Assembly (NCBI RefSeq): GCF_013410655.1
Contig: NZ_JACCFP010000001.1
Span: 496,001 to 560,000 of the forward strand
From: Nocardioides thalensis
Lineage (GTDB): Bacteria > Actinomycetota > Actinomycetes > Propionibacteriales > Nocardioidaceae
Reading direction: 5' to 3'
Length of the DNA: 64,000 nt
A program made the position numbers and the translations under genes. Under the pieces are notes generated by a model. The model saw only the letters and a program-made list of their open reading frames with translations, had not been told where the DNA came from and searched no databases. This document shows, piece by piece, positions 1 to 7,787 of the stretch; within the stretch, counting starts at the first letter, position 1; every line of letters starts with the position of its first letter.

Positions 1-311
1 CGGGCGACGTGGGGGAGAAGGTCACCCGGCTCAAGGACGGCTCGCTCGCCTACGAGCTCGGCCCCTCGGACGGGCAGGGAGGCAGCGACGCGCCGCCGAC
101 CCTGAGCGACGGCGACCCGGTCGACGTCGACGGCCAGCCCGGCGTGATCCGGCGGTCGCCGGACAGCCTGTCGACGACGCTGGAGTTCATGACCGAGCGC
201 GGCAAGGTCGTCGTCCAGATGTGGAAGACCGTCGGCCTCACCGATGCGCAGCTGGTCGACTTCGGCGCCGGCATCACCGTCACCGAGGAGGCGCAGGGCA
301 GCGTCGGCTGA
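1..311 (+). CDS. C-terminal end of a hypothetical protein (truncated by window edge)
   Basis: The frame is open from the left edge (first full codon at base 3) and stops at 311, so only about 102 C-terminal residues are visible. The visible part is acidic and Gly/Asp-rich, with no signal peptide, membrane segment or catalytic motif I recognise. It ends seven bases before the convergent methyltransferase gene. The GTG at 9 is in frame but has no ribosome binding site, so the true start is probably upstream of the window. Function unknown. Confidence 0.55.
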   Translation, partial: GDVGEKVTRLKDGSLAYELGPSDGQGGSDAPPTLSDGDPVDVDGQPGVIRRSPDSLSTTLEFMTERGKVVVQMWKTVGLTDAQLVDFGAGITVTEEAQGSVG

Positions 312-317
312 CCGGCG

Positions 318-875
318 TCAGGGCACGAGCGGGACGAACACGTAGCGGCCGTGCCGCGTCGGATCGCCGTCACGCCGGACCCGGAGCATCTCGCCCCCGA
401 CCGGGATCACCATGATCCCGTCGGGGGCGAGCTGCGTGAGCAGGTCGTGCGGCACGTCCTCGGCTCCGGCCGACACCAGGATCCGGTCGTACGGCGCCGC
501 GCGCGGCCAGCCGAGCACCCCGGGTCGCGCGAGGTGTGTCTCGACCGGTGCGGCGGGACGGGCGGCCGCCAGGTTGGCCTCGCCCATCGCGAGCACCTCG
601 GGGATCCGCTCGACCGCGACCACCGACCCGGTCGCGGTGGCGAGATGCGCGAGCAGCGCCGTGGTCCAGCCCGAGCCCGCGCCGACGTCGAGCACGTGGT
701 GCCCCGGTCGCACGTCGAGCAGCTCGAGCATCGCCCGCACCGTCGAGGGCTGACTGTTGGTGACGCCGTACCCGATCGAGAGGGCGGCGTCGTTGCCGGC
801 GAAGCGCTGCTGCTCGGGCGGCAGGAAGCCGGCGCGCGGCACCGCGGCGAAGGCGGCCTCGACGTCGGCGTCCAT
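318..875 (-). CDS. Protein-L-isoaspartate O-methyltransferase family protein
   Basis: About 185 residues. The SAM-binding motif I is clear (HVLDVGAGSGWTTALLA), followed by an acidic motif-II region (VVAVERIPEVL), and the PIMT-typical segment LSIGYGVTNSQPSTVRAML precedes it. The family methylates isoaspartyl residues in damaged proteins so that they can be repaired; the enzyme would be cytosolic. I start at the ATG at 875 (MDADVEAAF) because the open frame upstream is Arg/Pro-rich shadow sequence over the DUF2277 gene. It lies five bases downstream of the DUF2277 gene on the same strand and is probably co-transcribed. The exact substrate is not shown by sequence. Confidence 0.88.
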   Translation of the reverse strand: MDADVEAAFAAVPRAGFLPPEQQRFAGNDAALSIGYGVTNSQPSTVRAMLELLDVRPGHHVLDVGAGSGWTTALLAHLATATGSVVAVERIPEVLAMGEANLAAARPAAPVETHLARPGVLGWPRAAPYDRILVSAGAEDVPHDLLTQLAPDGIMVIPVGGEMLRVRRDGDPTRHGRYVFVPLVP

Positions 876-880
876 CGGTC

Positions 881-1147
881 TCACCCGTAGCGCAGCCGGG
901 CCCGCGCTCGCGCCTTCTCGGCCTCCACCTCGCGGTCCTTCGGCGGGGCGGTGGTGACCAGATCGTCGAGCAGGTGGCGGGTGATGTGGGCGATCTCGTG
1001 CACCGCCCGGTCGAACGCCGCCTGGTTGGCCTGCGACGGCTTGGTCGTCCCGCTCACCTTCCGGACGAACTGCAGCGCCGCCGCGTGCACCTCGTCGTCG
1101 GTGGCGGGCGGCTCGAAGTTGTGGAGGGTGCGGATGTTGCGGCACAT
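881..1147 (-). CDS. DUF2277 domain protein
   Basis: An 88-residue protein covering a complete DUF2277 domain. It begins MCRNIRTLHNFEPPATDDEV, the conserved start of the family, and ends in a short basic helix (EKARARARLRYG). The family is small, cytosolic, common in actinobacteria and of unknown function; the early Cys and the His residues (H9, H21) could be functional. It is the first gene of a likely two-gene unit with the methyltransferase downstream. Confidence 0.9.
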   Translation of the reverse strand: MCRNIRTLHNFEPPATDDEVHAAALQFVRKVSGTTKPSQANQAAFDRAVHEIAHITRHLLDDLVTTAPPKDREVEAEKARARARLRYG

Positions 1148-1166
1148 GTCTCCACGTTACGCCCGC

Positions 1167-1267
1167 GGTCTCGATACGCCCGAGTGCCAGGGCGCTCGGG
1201 CTACTCGACCAACCTGGGCCAGGGTGGTCGAGTAGTCCAAGCCGCTAGGCGAGGACGTATCGAGACC
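1167..1267. repeat. R1 dispersed palindrome, two head-to-head copies
   Basis: Two copies of the R1 element lie in opposite orientation (1167-1213 and 1222-1267), filling the gap between DUF2277 and the beta-propeller gene. Each begins with GGTCTCGATACG and ends with CTCGACC. The first has a perfect inner stem CCCGAG/CTCGGG. The second, read on the minus strand, has an inner TCC/GGA pair instead, so the inner stem changes while pairing is kept. The arrangement can fold into one large cruciform or act as a bidirectional transcript end. Confidence 0.75.
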
Positions 1268-1274
1268 CAATGAC

Positions 1275-3380
1275 CTAGTAGTCGAGGAACTCCACGTTCT
1301 CTCCGGTCACCAGCACGACGCGGCCGTCGGAGAGGGGCACGGTGCGCACCTCGTCGACGTCGGCGCCGTACTCCACCTTCTGCCAGGTGTTGCGGAGCTC
1401 GCTGCCCTCGAGCCGCATGATCGACAGCCAGCCCTCGCGGGCGCCGTTGTGCTTGGCGACCACGGTGAACATGGTGCGCTCCGACGGGAGCCAGGTGAAC
1501 GACCGCGGGTCGCTGGCGGCGAGCGCCTCGCTGCCGCCGCCGTAGACCTGCACGTCGATCCGCTCGACGTCCGCCAGGTCGGTCACGTCGAACAGGCCGG
1601 CCTGCGCGCCCCATCTCCCCTCGGGGCCGGGTCCCTCGCCGATGCCGACGAGCCGGTCGGCGCCGAGCGGGTGCAGGTACTCGGAGAACCCGGGGATCTT
1701 CAGCTCGCTGATCTTCCTCGGCGCGGTGACGTCGCTCAGGTCGATCGCGAACAGCGGGTCGACGCGGCGGTAGGTCACGACGAACGCCAGGTCGTCGAAC
1801 CAGCGCACGGACTTCATGTCCTCGTTGACGCCGATCTCGTCGAGGCGGCCGACCTCGACCAGGTCCTGCCGCTGGCTCTCGAGCGTCACGATCGAGGTGA
1901 AGTCGCCGGTCTCGGCGGTCGGGCTCACCGCGACGCGGAGCGTGCCGCCGGCGGCGTCCATCGCCCAGCGGTCGGCGATGGCGCCCTCGATCTCCCCGGA
2001 CGCCACGTGCGTCGCCGACGTGCCGTCGAGGTCGAACTCGAAGAGGTAGGTGTTGCCGTCGTCGTGCGGCAGGGTCCGCGCGAAGCAGTCGAAACAGCCG
2101 AGGTAGGACGGCGTCGCCGCCAGGTAGAGCTTGTCGACCGACTCGTAGGCGATGTTGGTCGCCCCCGCCAGGCCGATCGCCTCGACCTCGGTCGGCGACG
2201 AAGCGTCGAAGCCGACGATGCTCACCCGGTCGAGCGGCAGCTCGTCGGACGGTACGGCGACGTTCGTGCAGTCGACCAGCGGCTCGGCGGTGTCGCCGTC
2301 CTCCGAGCGGACGGTCGGCAGCCAGTCGTCGATCGTGGACTCGCGGACGACCTTGCGGTTGTCCTCCAGGGCCTCGTCGCTGGAGCGGCCGTCGCCGGGC
2401 TCGACGAAGTCGAGCGTCGGGAGGCCGGAGCTCATCACCAGGCGGACGGCGTCACCGTGCTGGCGCGACGACATGATCCAGCCGTCGTAGACCACGTCGT
2501 CGGTGACCTCCGGCCTGCGCGGGTCGGCGATCGACACGGACATCACCCGGCTGCGGGCGCGGTTGCGCGCGGTGTCGTCGGCGCCGATCGCGACCACGGT
2601 GTCGCCGGCGAGCAGGATCTCGCCGTTCTCCAGGCCGGTCAGGTCGAGCGAGCTCTCGCGCAGCGTCTGCTCGCCGGTGACGTCGTAGACGATCAGCTCG
2701 TCGTCGCGGAGCCGGACCAGGAGCTCACCGTCGGTCTTGACGCTGTCGGGCTCGTCGACGCCGGCCTCCTGGACGTTGGTGCCGGTGTCGCTGTTGGTCT
2801 GGCGTTTCGTCTCAGGCGAGGCCTTGGTGTACGAGAGGAGCCCGCGGCTTGCGCGGTCGAGCGCCCAGTGCTCACCTGCGGCGTAGCCGTTCTCCATGAG
2901 GTCCGGGTCCATCATGAGGTCGAGCTCGTCGATGCCCCCGAGCGGGACCGCACTGTCGTAGCCCTCGCGGTAGTAGTACTCCGGGTCGTCGGAGCCCCAG
3001 CCCTCCTCGCCGACCAGCGGCAGAGCCCGGTCGACGAACGCGGCGAGCAGGTCGTCGCACGACTTCGCCGGCTCGAGGTCGGCGGCGAACGCCGCCGGCG
3101 TCGGCAGGTTGTCGATGCCCGAGTCCCCGTCGGCGCCGCCGATGCCGTCGCCGTCGACCAGGGTGCCGGCGAGGAACGCGCCGACGATGCCGGTGGCGAC
3201 GCCTGCGGTCAGCAGCGGCTTCATCACGAAACGGCGCCGGGCCTCGACCCGCTCCTTCTTCTCGGCCGCGGCCTCCCGGGCCTCGGCCGCCATCGCGATC
3301 CGGCGGGCGTCGCGGAGGATCTTGTCGACGGGCGGCTTGCCGGTCGGGTAGTCGTCCCACATCTCTTCGAGGTCGGTCAT
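1275..3380 (-). CDS. Membrane-anchored beta-propeller protein linked to a SigE-type sigma factor
   Basis: A 701-residue protein with a cytosolic Lys/Arg/Glu-rich head (1-50), one membrane segment at about 54-74, an acidic linker and a long extracellular part rich in beta-strand repeats. I read it as the actinobacterial secreted beta-propeller family (Beta_propel type); blocks such as GEILLAGDTVVAIG and RWFDDLAFVVTYRRVDPLFAIDLSDV look like blades. Its start overlaps the stop of the sigma-factor gene by four bases, so the two form an operon. By position it could act as sensor or anti-sigma partner of that factor, but no zinc anti-sigma motif is visible; this role is inference. Confidence 0.8.
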   Translation of the reverse strand: MTDLEEMWDDYPTGKPPVDKILRDARRIAMAAEAREAAAEKKERVEARRRFVMKPLLTAGVATGIVGAFLAGTLVDGDGIGGADGDSGIDNLPTPAAFAADLEPAKSCDDLLAAFVDRALPLVGEEGWGSDDPEYYYREGYDSAVPLGGIDELDLMMDPDLMENGYAAGEHWALDRASRGLLSYTKASPETKRQTNSDTGTNVQEAGVDEPDSVKTDGELLVRLRDDELIVYDVTGEQTLRESSLDLTGLENGEILLAGDTVVAIGADDTARNRARSRVMSVSIADPRRPEVTDDVVYDGWIMSSRQHGDAVRLVMSSGLPTLDFVEPGDGRSSDEALEDNRKVVRESTIDDWLPTVRSEDGDTAEPLVDCTNVAVPSDELPLDRVSIVGFDASSPTEVEAIGLAGATNIAYESVDKLYLAATPSYLGCFDCFARTLPHDDGNTYLFEFDLDGTSATHVASGEIEGAIADRWAMDAAGGTLRVAVSPTAETGDFTSIVTLESQRQDLVEVGRLDEIGVNEDMKSVRWFDDLAFVVTYRRVDPLFAIDLSDVTAPRKISELKIPGFSEYLHPLGADRLVGIGEGPGPEGRWGAQAGLFDVTDLADVERIDVQVYGGGSEALAASDPRSFTWLPSERTMFTVVAKHNGAREGWLSIMRLEGSELRNTWQKVEYGADVDEVRTVPLSDGRVVLVTGENVEFLDY

Positions 3381-3919
3381 CGCTGGCTCCCCAGGTCAAG
3401 CAGGTGGTCGTTGGCGGCGAGCTGGGCGAGCGAGCGCGACAGGCGGCTCTTCACGGTCCCGGCCGGCACGCCGAGGGTCTCGGCGGTCTGCTGCTCGGTC
3501 AGCTGGACGAAGTAGCGCAGCACCACGACGTCGCGGTTCGGCTTGGACAGGCACTCGAGCGCGCGGTGCACCGCGTCGGCCATCGCGACGGCCTCCGCCG
3601 CGTCCACGACCGACGCCTCCTGGGCCGCGGTCGCGGTGTTGCCGTCGAGCGCGGTGGTGACGTCCTGGTCGGACCGCTTCTTCCACCAGGCGGTGCGGCG
3701 GGTGTCGCGCAGGCAGTTGAGGAGCATCCGGTAGACGTAGGCGTCGCGGTTCTCGGCCTTGCTGACCTTGTCCCAGCCGGTGTAGCAGCGCACGAGCGTC
3801 GTCTGCGCCAGGTCCTCGGCCTCGTGCGGCATCGCCCCGAGGAAGACCGCGGCCCGCACGAGCGGCCCCCAGACCTGCTCGACGTACGCCGCGTACGCCT
3901 TCTCGTTCTCGTCGTCCAC
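3377..3919 (-). CDS. SigE-type ECF RNA polymerase sigma factor
   Basis: 180 residues from a GTG start at 3919 (VDDENEKAY). Region 2 is seen in AEDLAQTTLVRCYTGWDKV with the following AENRDAYVYRMLLNCLRD. Region 4 is seen in RDVVVLRYFVQLTEQQTAE and the helix-turn-helix LGVPAGTVKSRLSRSLAQL. This is the SigE family (the SigE/Streptomyces M50 type) of actinobacterial ECF factors. The frame stays open far upstream on the minus strand but that sequence is antisense to the reductase gene, so I use the internal GTG. It directs RNA polymerase to an unknown regulon and is co-transcribed with the beta-propeller membrane protein. Confidence 0.9.
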   Translation of the reverse strand: MDDENEKAYAAYVEQVWGPLVRAAVFLGAMPHEAEDLAQTTLVRCYTGWDKVSKAENRDAYVYRMLLNCLRDTRRTAWWKKRSDQDVTTALDGNTATAAQEASVVDAAEAVAMADAVHRALECLSKPNRDVVVLRYFVQLTEQQTAETLGVPAGTVKSRLSRSLAQLAANDHLLDLGSQR

Positions 3920-3982
3920 TCGTCCCGCCTTCAAGGTGTGCTGACCGTACGACGGGACTACGACCGTGGGAGGTTCCGTCGG

Positions 3983-4027
3983 GGTCTCGATACGTCCTCG
4001 CCCACGGGCTCGGACTACTCGACCACC
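3983..4027. repeat. R1 dispersed palindrome
   Basis: A single R1 copy of about 45 bp (GGTCTCGATACG at the left end, CTACTCGACCACC at the right) with the inner complementary pair TCC/GGA. It sits between the divergent sigma-factor and reductase genes, about 15 bases before the reductase start, so it overlaps the likely promoter/leader of one or both. Confidence 0.75.
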
Positions 4028-4042
4028 GGGGAGAGTGCGACG

Positions 4043-5233
4043 ATGGCCGACATGGCTGCTCCCGATCGCGAGTCCCGCTCCTACGACGTCGTCCTGCTGG
4101 GGGCGACCGGCTTCACCGGCGGTCTGACCGCCGAGTACCTCGCCCGGAACGCGCCCGACGGGCTGCGCTGGGCGCTGGCCGGCCGCAGCAAGGAGAAGCT
4201 CGAGAAGGCCAGGGAGCGGCTCGGCGTCGACGTGCCGCTGGTGGTCGCCGACTCGACCGACCAGGCGTCGCTCGGCGACCTCGCCGCGCAGACCAAGGTC
4301 GTGGCGACCACGGTCGGCCCCTACCTCCAGCACGGCGGTCCGCTCGTCGCCGCGTGCGCGGAGGCGGGCACCGACTATGCCGACCTCACCGGTGAGCCGG
4401 AGTTCGTCGACCGCACCTACGTCTCGCACAACGCCGTCGCCGAGCGCAGCGGCGCGCGCCTGGTGCACGCGTGCGGCTTCGACTCGATCCCGCACGACCT
4501 CGGCGCCTACTTCACGATCCAGCGGCTGGCCGAGAAGCTCGGCGGCGAGATCACCGGCCCGGTGAAGATGCGCGGCGTGGTGCGCAGCAACGGCACCTTC
4601 TCCGGCGGCACGTTCCACTCGGCGATGACCGCCTTCTCGCGGGCGAGGCAGATGCGCGAGGCGATGGTCGAGCGCCGCAAGGCCGAGCCGCGACCCGAGG
4701 GCCGGCGGTCCCGGGCGGTCGCCGGCAAGCCGACGCGCGACTCCGAGCTCGGCTACTGGCTGCTCCCGCTCCCGACGATCGACCCGTTCATCGTCGCCCG
4801 CAGCGGCGCCGCGCTGTCGTCGTACGGCCCGGAGTTCTCCTACTCCCACTACGCCGGCACCAAGACGCTGCGGTACGCCGCCGGCGGTGCGGTCGGCGCC
4901 TCCGCGCTGGCGCTCGCCGCCCAGGTCGGGCCGCTGCGCGAGCAGCTGAAGAAGCGGGTGCCCCAGGGCGAGGGACCGTCGGACCGGCGCCGCGAGAAGT
5001 CCTGGTTCAGTGTCGACTTCCTGGCCGAGTCGGCCGGTACGACGGTGCGCACCCGCGTGAGCGGCGGCGACCCCGGCTACACCGAGACCGCGAAGATGCT
5101 CGCGGAGTCGGCGTTGTGCCTGGCCCTCGACGAGACGCCCGCGGTGGCGGGCCAGGTGACGACCGCCCAGGCCATGGGGGATGCGCTCCTGACGCGCCTG
5201 CAGCGGGCAGGGCTGACCTTCGAGACCTGCTGA
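4043..5233 (+). CDS. Saccharopine dehydrogenase-like / trans-acting enoyl reductase family protein
   Basis: 396 residues from ATG 4043 (a second ATG at 4052 is equally possible). The N-terminus is a Rossmann dinucleotide fold with VVLLGATGFTGGLTAEYLA, and the middle carries the family signatures VHACGFDSIPHDLGAY and SNGTFSGGTFHSA. The C-terminal half has a hydrophobic patch near ALALAAQ. Mycobacterial relatives include the trans-acting enoyl reductase of polyketide lipid synthesis (Rv2953 type) and many unassigned reductases. No polyketide synthase is nearby, so the substrate is unknown. Monocistronic, divergent from the sigma-factor operon. Confidence 0.85.
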   Translation: MADMAAPDRESRSYDVVLLGATGFTGGLTAEYLARNAPDGLRWALAGRSKEKLEKARERLGVDVPLVVADSTDQASLGDLAAQTKVVATTVGPYLQHGGPLVAACAEAGTDYADLTGEPEFVDRTYVSHNAVAERSGARLVHACGFDSIPHDLGAYFTIQRLAEKLGGEITGPVKMRGVVRSNGTFSGGTFHSAMTAFSRARQMREAMVERRKAEPRPEGRRSRAVAGKPTRDSELGYWLLPLPTIDPFIVARSGAALSSYGPEFSYSHYAGTKTLRYAAGGAVGASALALAAQVGPLREQLKKRVPQGEGPSDRRREKSWFSVDFLAESAGTTVRTRVSGGDPGYTETAKMLAESALCLALDETPAVAGQVTTAQAMGDALLTRLQRAGLTFETC

Positions 5234-5338
5234 GCGTAGCCCGAGGACACCCAAGACATGTGCGACACGGCGTGACGGATTTCCGGTTGGCTAGTTGCGC
5301 CTAGAGGAAGTGTGTCCATCTCGGGAAGGTAACGACAC

Positions 5339-6133
5339 ATGTCATCACTCACCGCTGCGCCCAGCACGGCGCTCGCCATCGACTGGGAGGGGACCCTCGA
5401 GGACTCCCTCAACCCGGTCATCGACTTCGTGCCGAAGCTGCTGGTCTTCCTCGTCATCCTCTTCATCGGGTGGCTGATCGCGAAGGCCGTCGCGAAGTTC
5501 CTCGGCATCGTCCTGCAGCGCGTCGGCTTCACGACCCTGTTGTCGAAGGCGGGCGCCGACCGGGCGCTGACCTCGGCGTCGGTCAACCCGCTCGACATCA
5601 TCTGCAAGCTGGCCTACTACTTCATCCTGCTCATCGCGCTCCAGCTCGCGCTGAGCGCGTTCGGGCCGAGCAACCCGGTCAGCGAGATCGTCAACGACAT
5701 CGTGCGCTGGCTGCCGCAGGCCGTGGTCGCGATCGTCATCGTGGTCATCGCCGGTGCCGTCGCCAACGCGGTGAAGGACCTGCTCACCGGCGTCCTCGGC
5801 GGCGTCTCCTACGGACCGCTGCTCGCCAAGATCGCCAGCGGCTTCATCGTGGCCCTCGGTGTGATCGCCGCGCTCAACCAGATCGGGATCGGCCTGTCGG
5901 TCACGATGCCGGTGCTGATCGCCGTGCTCGCCACGGTCGGCGGCATCCTCGTGGTCGGCGTGGGTGGTGGCCTGATCGCCCCGATGCGTGACCGCTGGGA
6001 GCGCTGGCTCGACCAGCTCGCGAGCGAGACCGCCGGCAACGGCACGCACGTCGACCCGGCCGCGGCGTCGTACGGGACGGGGCCCGGCGCCACGCCGACG
6101 CCGCCCCCGCCGCCGCCGTCCGCCGGCTACTGA
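5339..6133 (+). CDS. MscS-related membrane protein with conserved TM-helix repeats
   Basis: 264 residues with about five hydrophobic segments (for example LLVFLVILFIGWLIAKAV, YYFILLIALQLAL, AVVAIVIVVIAGAVA, ALGVIAALNQIGIGL and LIAVLATVGGILVVGVGGG). It shows the repeated pattern of the conserved TM-helix family found in small MscS-like channels. The C-terminus is a Pro-rich cytosolic tail with a run of eight prolines near the end. It lacks the large beta domain of full MscS. Likely a mechanosensitive-channel-type or channel-accessory membrane protein. It has a good ribosome binding site (gggaaggtaa) before ATG 5339 and stands alone, closed by a strong hairpin. Confidence 0.8.
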   Translation: MSSLTAAPSTALAIDWEGTLEDSLNPVIDFVPKLLVFLVILFIGWLIAKAVAKFLGIVLQRVGFTTLLSKAGADRALTSASVNPLDIICKLAYYFILLIALQLALSAFGPSNPVSEIVNDIVRWLPQAVVAIVIVVIAGAVANAVKDLLTGVLGGVSYGPLLAKIASGFIVALGVIAALNQIGIGLSVTMPVLIAVLATVGGILVVGVGGGLIAPMRDRWERWLDQLASETAGNGTHVDPAAASYGTGPGATPTPPPPPPSAGY

Positions 6134-6148
6134 CCCCCATGATCGCGG

Positions 6149-6178
6149 CGGCCGCCCCTTCCTGCGGGGGCGGCCGCT
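6149..6178. terminator. Bidirectional hairpin terminator
   Basis: A perfect 11-bp stem (gcggccgcccc / ggggcggccgc) with an 8-base loop lies between the convergent genes ending at 6133 and 6204. There is no long T run, as is usual in this GC range. Confidence 0.75.
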
Positions 6179-6203
6179 GCGTGTGTCGTGGGTCAGGCGG
6201 TCA

Positions 6204-7082
6204 TCACTCGGCCGGGCTGGGCATGCCCTCGCGGGTCACGCCCTGGTCGGCGTTGTAGTCCGTCAGGGCCTCGCCCGCCTCGGCGTATTCCACCGGGAGC
6301 TCGTCGAGGTCCCACCAGGGTTGGGTGACGACCTCGCCGAGGGCAGCCGCGTCGAGCACGTCGTCGGTCGCGCTCACGACCAGGCGCAGGTCGCGGCGGG
6401 GACTGATCAGCTCCGCCACGGCCGTGCGGGTCGGATCCGGGCTCTGTGATGCCGGGTCGCGGTAGGTGCGCAGCACGTCACCGTCGCCGAGCCGGGTCAC
6501 CTCGCAACCGACCATCGAGGACTCGCACTCGTCGTAGGGTCCGCTGCGCTGGTCGATCGCCTCTTTGCAGTCGGGATCGGACTCCTCGCACTTCGGCTGG
6601 TCGGTCTCCCCGTAGGTCGCGGTGAACGACTGCACGTTCGCGAAGACCTCGCCCGGCCGCGCGCCGTCCGGGGTGAACCGGAAGCTGGCGGTCAGCTCGT
6701 TGTCGGCCAGGGTGTCCGGGTCGAAGTCGACCACGTCCGAGCCGCCGGGCTCGGAGAACCCGCCGTCCGCGACCTCATCGACGGCCGACATCAGCGCGGC
6801 GACGGTCGCGCGGCCGGTGATCGGGGCGGTCTCGCCGGACAGCTCGCCGATCGAGGGTGCGGGCACGGAAGCGACCGACGACTCGTCGGAGGTGCCGCCG
6901 ACTCCCTGTACGGCGAGCGTGCCGCCGACGATCACGGACGCCGCGGCGGCGGCGCCGAGGGCGGTGAACGTCCGGCGGCGGCGCCGCTCGCCGAGTCCTC
7001 GCTCGCGGGCCCTGGCGGCGAGCGCGGGGAGGTCGGCGGCGACGTCGCTGACCGCGTCCTCCATGTGGTCGTGGAGCTTCAT
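6204..7082 (-). CDS. Single-pass membrane protein encoded with a SigE-type sigma factor
   Basis: 292 residues. The first 38 are cytosolic and end in a run of arginines (GERRRRR), followed by a membrane segment at about 40-60 and a Ser/Asp/Glu-rich outer domain containing four clustered cysteines (PKCEESDPDC, YDECESSMVGCEV) that could form disulfides. It begins directly after the sigma-factor gene (one base between stop and ATG), the layout of sigma/anti-sigma pairs in this family. There is no recognisable zinc anti-sigma domain. An anti-sigma or sensor role is inferred from context only. Confidence 0.7.
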   Translation of the reverse strand: MKLHDHMEDAVSDVAADLPALAARARERGLGERRRRRTFTALGAAAAASVIVGGTLAVQGVGGTSDESSVASVPAPSIGELSGETAPITGRATVAALMSAVDEVADGGFSEPGGSDVVDFDPDTLADNELTASFRFTPDGARPGEVFANVQSFTATYGETDQPKCEESDPDCKEAIDQRSGPYDECESSMVGCEVTRLGDGDVLRTYRDPASQSPDPTRTAVAELISPRRDLRLVVSATDDVLDAAALGEVVTQPWWDLDELPVEYAEAGEALTDYNADQGVTREGMPSPAE

Positions 7083-7083
7083 G

Positions 7084-7575
7084 TCAGTCCTCCTGGTCGG
7101 ACAGGTCGGGGTAGAGGGTGCGGAGCCGGGCGAGCGCGCGTGACGAGCGGGTGCGGCAGGCCGACTCGGTGATGCCGAGCTGGTCCGCCGCCTCGGCGAC
7201 GGGGAGGTCCTCCCAGTAGCGGAGGACGAGGACCGCTCGGTCCATCCGCGGGAGGCCGGCCAGCGCATCGAGGAGCGCGAGGCGGCGGGTCGGGTCCGGG
7301 CCGGGCGAGGCGCGGTCGGCGCCGTACTCGAGGGGGAGCTCGGACACCCGCTTGCGGCGCTTCTCGGAGAGGAAGGTCCGGGTCAGGATCTGGCGGGTGT
7401 AGGCGACGGGGTTCTCGGCGCGGGAGACGAGCTTCCAGCGGGCGTACGCCGTGGCGTAGGCACTCTGCACGAGGTCCTCCGCCTGGTGCCGGTCGCCGCA
7501 CAGGAGCACCGCCGTGCGCAGCAACCGGTCGCCGGTCGCGTGGACGAACTCCTCGAACGTCTCGGTGGTCGGCAC
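7084..7575 (-). CDS. SigE-type ECF RNA polymerase sigma factor (second copy)
   Basis: 163 residues from GTG 7575 (VPTTETFEEFV). Region 2 is AEDLVQSAYATAYARWKLV, and region 4 is DRAVLVLRYWEDLPVAEA followed by LGITESACRTRSSRALARL. A longer start at ATG 7692 is open but adds non-conserved residues. It differs clearly from the sigma factor at 3.4-3.9 kb, so it is a paralogue rather than a recent duplicate. It is the first gene of a two-gene operon with the membrane protein downstream; targets unknown. Confidence 0.9.
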   Translation of the reverse strand: MPTTETFEEFVHATGDRLLRTAVLLCGDRHQAEDLVQSAYATAYARWKLVSRAENPVAYTRQILTRTFLSEKRRKRVSELPLEYGADRASPGPDPTRRLALLDALAGLPRMDRAVLVLRYWEDLPVAEAADQLGITESACRTRSSRALARLRTLYPDLSDQED

Positions 7576-7713
7576 GCTCTCCGGTCTTTCCAGGGCAGCT
7601 GCGGTGGGTGGGTTCACACCATTCCAGAGGGGAAGAGCCCTCGAAATGTTGCGCTCGTCGGGCGCGGCGCCGAAATGGCGCTCGACCGCCAACCTGTCAA
7701 GATATGTGCGCCC

Positions 7714-7786
7714 GCCCCCGTAGCTCAGTGGATAGAGCAGCCGCCTCCTAAGCGAAAGGTCGTAGGTTCGACTCCTACCGGGGGCA
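7714..7786 (+). tRNA. tRNA-Arg (anticodon CCT)
   Basis: Complete cloverleaf. The acceptor stem is GCCCCCG/CGGGGGC with discriminator A at 7786, the D arm GCTC...GAGC, the anticodon loop CTCCTAA, and the T arm GTAGG...CCTAC with TTCGACT. No CCA is encoded. The anticodon stem is odd: GCCGC faces GCGAA, giving only three Watson-Crick pairs next to the loop. The ATG of the LCP gene follows after one base. Confidence 0.93.
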
Positions 7787-7787
7787 C

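Noticed and set aside
1449..3515. A 688-codon open frame on the plus strand
   Set aside because: Shadow of the beta-propeller gene, composed mainly of Arg/Val/Gly/Asp repeats typical of antisense frames.
3920..5254. N-terminal extension of the first SigE-type sigma factor
   Set aside because: The open frame continues, but the extension is antisense to the reductase gene and crosses an R1 repeat; the GTG at 3919 gives a normal family length.
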